Made by a program: the position numbers and the translations under genes. The notes under the pieces were generated by a model that worked only from the letters and a program-made list of their open reading frames with translations, ran no database searches and was not told the origin of the DNA. Shown here one piece after another: positions 59,659 through 64,000 of a stretch of 64,000 nt of DNA (its first letter is position 1; the number at the start of each line of letters is the position of its first letter). The DNA is from Strigamia acuminata (taxonomy: Eukaryota; Arthropoda; Chilopoda; Geophilomorpha; Linotaeniidae): contig OX442314.1 in assembly GCA_949358305.1 (NCBI GenBank), positions 16,299,060 to 16,363,059 on the forward strand, given 5' to 3'.

Positions 59659-60023
59659 TGCACGCTAAAACGCCGTCTTTCACATTTAGGATCAAATTAA
59701 ACAGCCATAAGCAACCGGAGAAAACGTCAAATCAAGACGAGTATCGTCCTCCCGTTAGTCAAGGTATGACATTATAAATTATACGGCAATGTCTCCATAT
59801 TTGTAAATAAAATAAAACTTATTTTACCATTTAAATTAGTTTGATATTAATTTTATAAGGTAATTAAAAAAAATTATATAAATAATTATTAAATTTAAAA
59901 ACCGAACAGTATAAGTCTGCAACTACCGGAGACTGCTGAATGGTTATCCCGCATGTTATAGGTGCTTGGATGATTTTATATTAATTTTATTGTTTCGTTT
60001 GTTATTATTCATTTTATATTATC
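59659..60023. promoter_or_regulatory. Divergent upstream region JKAMP / SHQ1
   Basis: 365 bp lie between divergent starts. It is moderately GC-rich next to JKAMP and AT-rich next to SHQ1. No motif could be assigned. Confidence 0.35.
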
Positions 60024-61976
60024 ATGATAACGCCTATGTTTAAAGTTCGACAAGATAACGATTTTGTTACAGTTGTTATAGAGGCTAAGTACGCTAATGT
60101 CAGTGAAACTGAGGTGTATTTTGACCAGTACGATTTTAAATTTCATTCTAAACCATACTATTTACGGTAAAGTTTACGTTATATTTCAAAAATAACGTTT
60201 GGTTCTTACGTATTTTTTTGTTTTTAATTTCTAGGTTAACGTTTCCATGCCAAGTGAAGTCGGTAGACGAATGTCAATATTCAAAAATTGCCACTTACGA
60301 TTGTGAAACTGGGACATTTGTTATAAATATCGCTAAGAAAAACCAAGGAGAGGTTTTTGAGGATTTAGATTTTACTAGCAAATTGTTATCAATTCCTAAA
60401 AAAGAAGAAATTGCACCAAACATAGAGGTTTTAGGTTCGTTGTGTTATCTTCTATTTGTTTAATGTGTCGACGATCATCATTCAAACTTATCTTTGCAGA
60501 TAACACTGACGATTCGAGCACATTTAGTGACGAAAAATGTGAAAATTTTGATTGGCACATTGAGCAGAAAATAACGACTGAAGATAGTTTAATCAGTCAA
60601 AACTGCTACGGTTTTGCAAATAAGAAATCTGGTTGTTTAAACGAAGTTTTAGAAGAGATTTCCGGTTTGATCGACTTGAGCAATCCAGATAACAAAACGA
60701 ACGACGAAAGAACCGAGGAACGGATTGCCAAACAAATCCAGCATTTTAGTGAAGATCATTATTTGTAAGGCTATTGCTACTAAATTCTCGTAAACGTACT
60801 ATAATATGATTTTCTTAACAATATTTTATTAGAGCTGATTTGTACGACTGTGATGAAATTGAAGAAATTATAAACTATCTGCCGTTTTGGGAAAAGGAAA
60901 CAACAACAACCATCGAGTTTACTGATAACGAACAATTTATATTGAAAGAATTACCCCGAAGAGAATATTTGTTAGATACAAATGAGCTTCGTTTCGTTGG
61001 ATTAGGTTTAGTCGATTTGATATATTGCTACGCTTATCAACACAGAACGACATTTTCTGAAACTAACGTACTTTTATCTTGAAATCAGATTAGACCTTGA
61101 ATCATATGATTATATATTATTTTTTTTAGGTTGAATCCGGGTGGACAATACGTAAATTAAGTCCTACGTTGTCGTGGTTAGAGGTGCGAACTAGTCTTTG
61201 GTTTAAACTTTATTTGTTTTAATAACTTTTATAACTATTTAGGTACACACGTCCTTAAAGTCGACATTGGTTTCACTTATTCAAAGAAGTTTAACTTACC
61301 CCTTGTACAGGAACTGGAAACTTAGTCGTAAAATTCTCAAGGACGTTCAGAAGATATTCTCCCACGGTATTACGGATGTTTTTTAAATTGAGAAACAGTG
61401 TTTAATGTACTTAATGTCATTTTGCAGGTCGTAAGTGTATATTGAAATGTCTTTTGGAAATTCGAAATATTTTCATAAATAGTGATGGTCAACACGTATT
61501 GAATGATTTATATATAACTGATTATTGTGTTTGGATTCAGAAATCCCAGTAAGATGATTTAATCAAATGTAAATACGTACAATATTATATAATTTTTTGT
61601 TTTTTGCAGGGACATATTTATTCAAGATTTGGCTAAATCGTTAATTGAAGTTAAAATTTGCAAATCTGACGTTGAATTTGATTTGGAGGAACTAGAACGG
61701 GCTGCTGAAGAAATAGAAGCTGCTGAAATGGCTAGTGAGAAAGAAAATTCCAGTGACATGAAGGAAATTTGTAATAATTTAGAGGAACTGCGTTTGGTTA
61801 ACGAGAAAGGAAGTGATGGCTTACCAACAATTAAGGAAGAGGCGGGAGAAGAAAAAGATGTTGCGACAGATGATGATGATGACGATAATGATGCAAATGA
61901 GAACAGTAGTGCTGAAAGTTCAGATTCTGAAGCGAGCTATTATTTGGATAGTGATGATTCAGAAAAGGAAAAATAA
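60024..61976 (+). CDS. SHQ1: SHQ1, H/ACA snoRNP assembly chaperone
   Basis: SHQ1 binds dyskerin/Cbf5 as an RNA mimic during H/ACA ribonucleoprotein assembly. About eight exons run from the ATG at 60024 to the TAA at 61974-61976. The N-terminal CS (p23-like) domain is MITPMFKVRQDNDFVTV and YLRLTFPCQV across intron 1. The helical SHQ1 domain includes ADLYDCDEIEEIINYLPFW, LGLVDLIYCYAYQHRTT, WTIRKLSPTLSWLE and FPLYRNW-like YPLYRNWKLSRKILKDV, then CLLEIRNIF and LNDLYITDYCVWIQ. The tail is strongly acidic (runs of DDDDDN and SSDSE) and probably disordered, as in other members. Exon phases join in frame at the boundaries that were checked. Confidence 0.93.
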
Positions 61977-62336
61977 TGATTTACGACACAAAAATGTGTT
62001 AGACACTTGTAAATTAGTATAAAATCTGTAATAAATAATTGTAAGAGTTTTTTTTTATTAATTGCGTAATGGCAAAAATCAAAAAATTGTTTAATTTATA
62101 ACGAGTTGTCTATTAAAATAAGCAGAAAATATTATAAAGGTTTTACATAGTTTCTATTATTTCTCACGATTATAAATTGGCGCTGGTGTCAAATGGCTCT
62201 TAATTGCTTGGGTGTGTAGGGCAACAGTGCATAAATCTACACAAATTACGATCCAGCATGGACAAAATAACGAGAACAATAGTACAAACGTGTAGTTAGT
62301 ATAGAAAACTAACTTTTTAAACTTTTTAGTTTCAAA
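61977..62336. other. Spacer SHQ1 - L3HYPDH
   Basis: This is the 3' untranslated region of SHQ1 (AATAAATAA at about 62031) and the upstream region of L3HYPDH. A TTTTTAG acceptor-like site lies eight bases before the next ATG and may end an intron in the 5' untranslated region. Confidence 0.4.
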
Positions 62337-63576
62337 ATGACGTCGTGGAAACTAAATAGCATCATCGAACTGAAAACAACAGAAATGCACACTGCTGGTG
62401 AACCAGTACGAATAATTGAATCAGGTTATTCGGAAATAAAAGGCACAACATTGATGGAGAAAAGGAGCTTCATGAAAACAAATATGGATCACATCCGACA
62501 ACTGCTGATGAGAGAACCGCGTGGCCATGCGGATATGTACGGAGTAATTTTGGTCGAACCCGATGACCCTTCGGCCGATATTGCAGTATTATTTCTCCAA
62601 AACGAAGGTTACAGCACTATGTGCGGTCACGTCACGATGGCACTTGGCCGCTACGCAGTGGACAAGGGTCTCGTCAAACCCGTTAGCCCCGAAACTAGAG
62701 TAAATATTCAATGCCCGTGCGGTTTAGTTCGTACCTTTGTAAAGTATGGCAAACATGGTTCTGGAAATGTCCGGTTTTTGAGTGTTCCCAGTTTTGCATT
62801 TATGCTTGGTAAGATAATAAGAAAAAGATTATTCAAATGTCACTTTTATATTTTATTTTATTTTTGTATTGTTTGTATTTTTTAGATTTCAGAGTTGATG
62901 TTCCGAGCATTGGCGAAATATGTGTTGACATTGGTTATGGAGGAGCTTATTACGCCGTGGTATCTGCGAGCAAATTGGATGTGGATATAACGGAAACTCC
63001 GGTAAAGACATTAGCTGAATTAGGAGGATTAATATCAAGTTTGTAACCTGAAATTCAGTTTTAATCGAATCCGTGATTGTTTTTAACTTGTGTTTTTTTT
63101 TTTTTTTACAGCGGCTGTCAAGAAAGCGTTAAAATTGACACATCCGGATAATGAAAACTTGGCGTTTTTGTACGGAACAATAATTACGGATGGTAAAGAC
63201 GAGTTTTCTGAAGAACCAACTAAAAATGTGTGCGTTTTTGCTGATCAACAAGTGAGAGCTTGACTAAATATTAATTTTATTATCCCAAATTAAAGTTATT
63301 GGTTTTGTTTTAAAGGTCGATCGTTCGCCAACTGGTTCTGGTGTTTCTGCTCGAATAGCAATTCAATACGCAAGAAAGCAAATTACGTTAGGGAAAAAAC
63401 GCTGTTTTCATAGTTGTATCGATTCAGAATTTTTTGGAACACCCGTGAACGAAACCAAGTGTGGAAAATATCCGGCAGTAATTGTTGAAGTAGGAGGAAG
63501 AGCTTTTTATACTGGCCGATGCACATTTATTCTCGAATTAGAGGATGATCTGAGTACAGGCTTTCTTATAAAATAA
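62337..63576 (+). CDS. L3HYPDH: Trans-3-hydroxy-L-proline dehydratase
   Basis: This enzyme dehydrates trans-3-hydroxy-L-proline to a pyrroline carboxylate; it belongs to the proline racemase fold family. Four exons (62337-62808, 62886-63038, 63112-63251, 63316-63576) give 341 codons (human 354). The catalytic Cys is Cys96 in the MCGH motif. The second catalytic position, cysteine in racemases, is Thr261 in DRSPTGSGV, the mark of the dehydratase. MHTAGEP near the start and RGHADMYGV are further family motifs. The protein has no signal peptide and is probably cytosolic. It lies in tandem with SHQ1, with no functional link expected. Confidence 0.95.
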
Positions 63577-64000
63577 TCACTGAACCATAATTATGGAATT
63601 AATTAAATCATTGTAATAATCAATTTACCGATTCATTTTGTTTGCATTTATTTTCATGAATGCATTAAAGATATATTTGAGGTTACTGCAATCGATGTAC
63701 AGTTTTATTTCTGTTAGAATTTTAAGTGTTAACGGTGTGGGCAACAAAGCCATCGAAGAAAACAACGGGCGCTGAGACGAAAATTGTCAGCAAAAGTAAA
63801 AAAAAAATTAATTTTATTTAATCAGAAAGATTACTGACTCAAGTGATGAATTTAAGACATGAAGTCCGGTCCGTATCAATGTAATACCAAATTTATTTGT
63901 TATTTCAAAATTCGGTTTTTATTTGTTGCAGAAGGAAAGAATTGACATAAGTTGTGTTTGTTGCAATTGTTGTAGTATCTTCATCATTATCCTGGTTGTC
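63577..64000. other. 3' flank of L3HYPDH
   Basis: AT-rich DNA without a supported gene up to the window edge. It probably includes the L3HYPDH 3' untranslated region. Confidence 0.35.

Overview
This 64 kb window is AT-rich eukaryotic nuclear DNA with compact, intron-rich animal genes; most introns are about 45-80 bp. The best guess is an arthropod. The grounds are interstitial (TTAGG)n telomere-type repeats, a tandem array of secreted GMC oxidoreductases, a Methuselah-like GPCR and mariner-type terminal repeats. Two ciliary genes (CFAP70 and a WDR49/WDR64-type protein) suggest flagellated cells such as sperm. I cannot name the species. No rRNA, tRNA, CRISPR or intact transposase was recognised.

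Layout. 0.3-3.1 kb holds lineage-specific genes: a short membrane-protein ORF, a decayed copy of a cysteine-rich secreted protein, and its intact relative with two cysteine modules and decapeptide repeats. 4.7-8.7 kb holds the AMPK beta subunit and ELMO (engulfment/Rac activation). 8.9-13.5 kb (minus) is CFAP70, divergent from the very large ZFYVE26/spastizin gene (13.8-24.2 kb). 24.5-35.6 kb holds four tandem GMC oxidoreductase genes. 36.1-38.5 kb (minus) is ADAM17, divergent from an Angel-family EEP nuclease (38.7-41.7 kb). 41.8-49.5 kb interleaves three DNAJC4-like J-protein paralogues (all minus) with ADAT3 and a Methuselah-like GPCR (both plus). 50.2-54.2 kb (minus) is an EF-hand/WD-repeat protein, divergent from TTC27 (54.6-58.3 kb). 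TTC27 converges on JKAMP (58.3-59.7 kb, minus), which is divergent from SHQ1 (60.0-62.0 kb). L3HYPDH (62.3-63.6 kb) closes the window.

Most genes are housekeeping genes of unrelated pathways: energy sensing, phagocytosis, lysosome reformation, tRNA editing, snoRNP assembly, ER quality control and hydroxyproline catabolism. They are not an operon-like system. Six pairs are head-to-head over 0.25-0.7 kb and probably share promoter regions. The novel material is the cysteine/decapeptide family with its decayed neighbour, a transposon-like element carrying telomeric repeats inside an ADAT3 intron, the J-protein triplication with one degenerate HPD motif, and altered active-site loops in three of the four GMC paralogues. 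Exon models were read by eye. For AMPK beta, ELMO, ADAM17, Angel, DNAJC4a, DNAJC4b, ADAT3, the GPCR and L3HYPDH the summed exon lengths come out divisible by three; the other multi-exon models are less exact.
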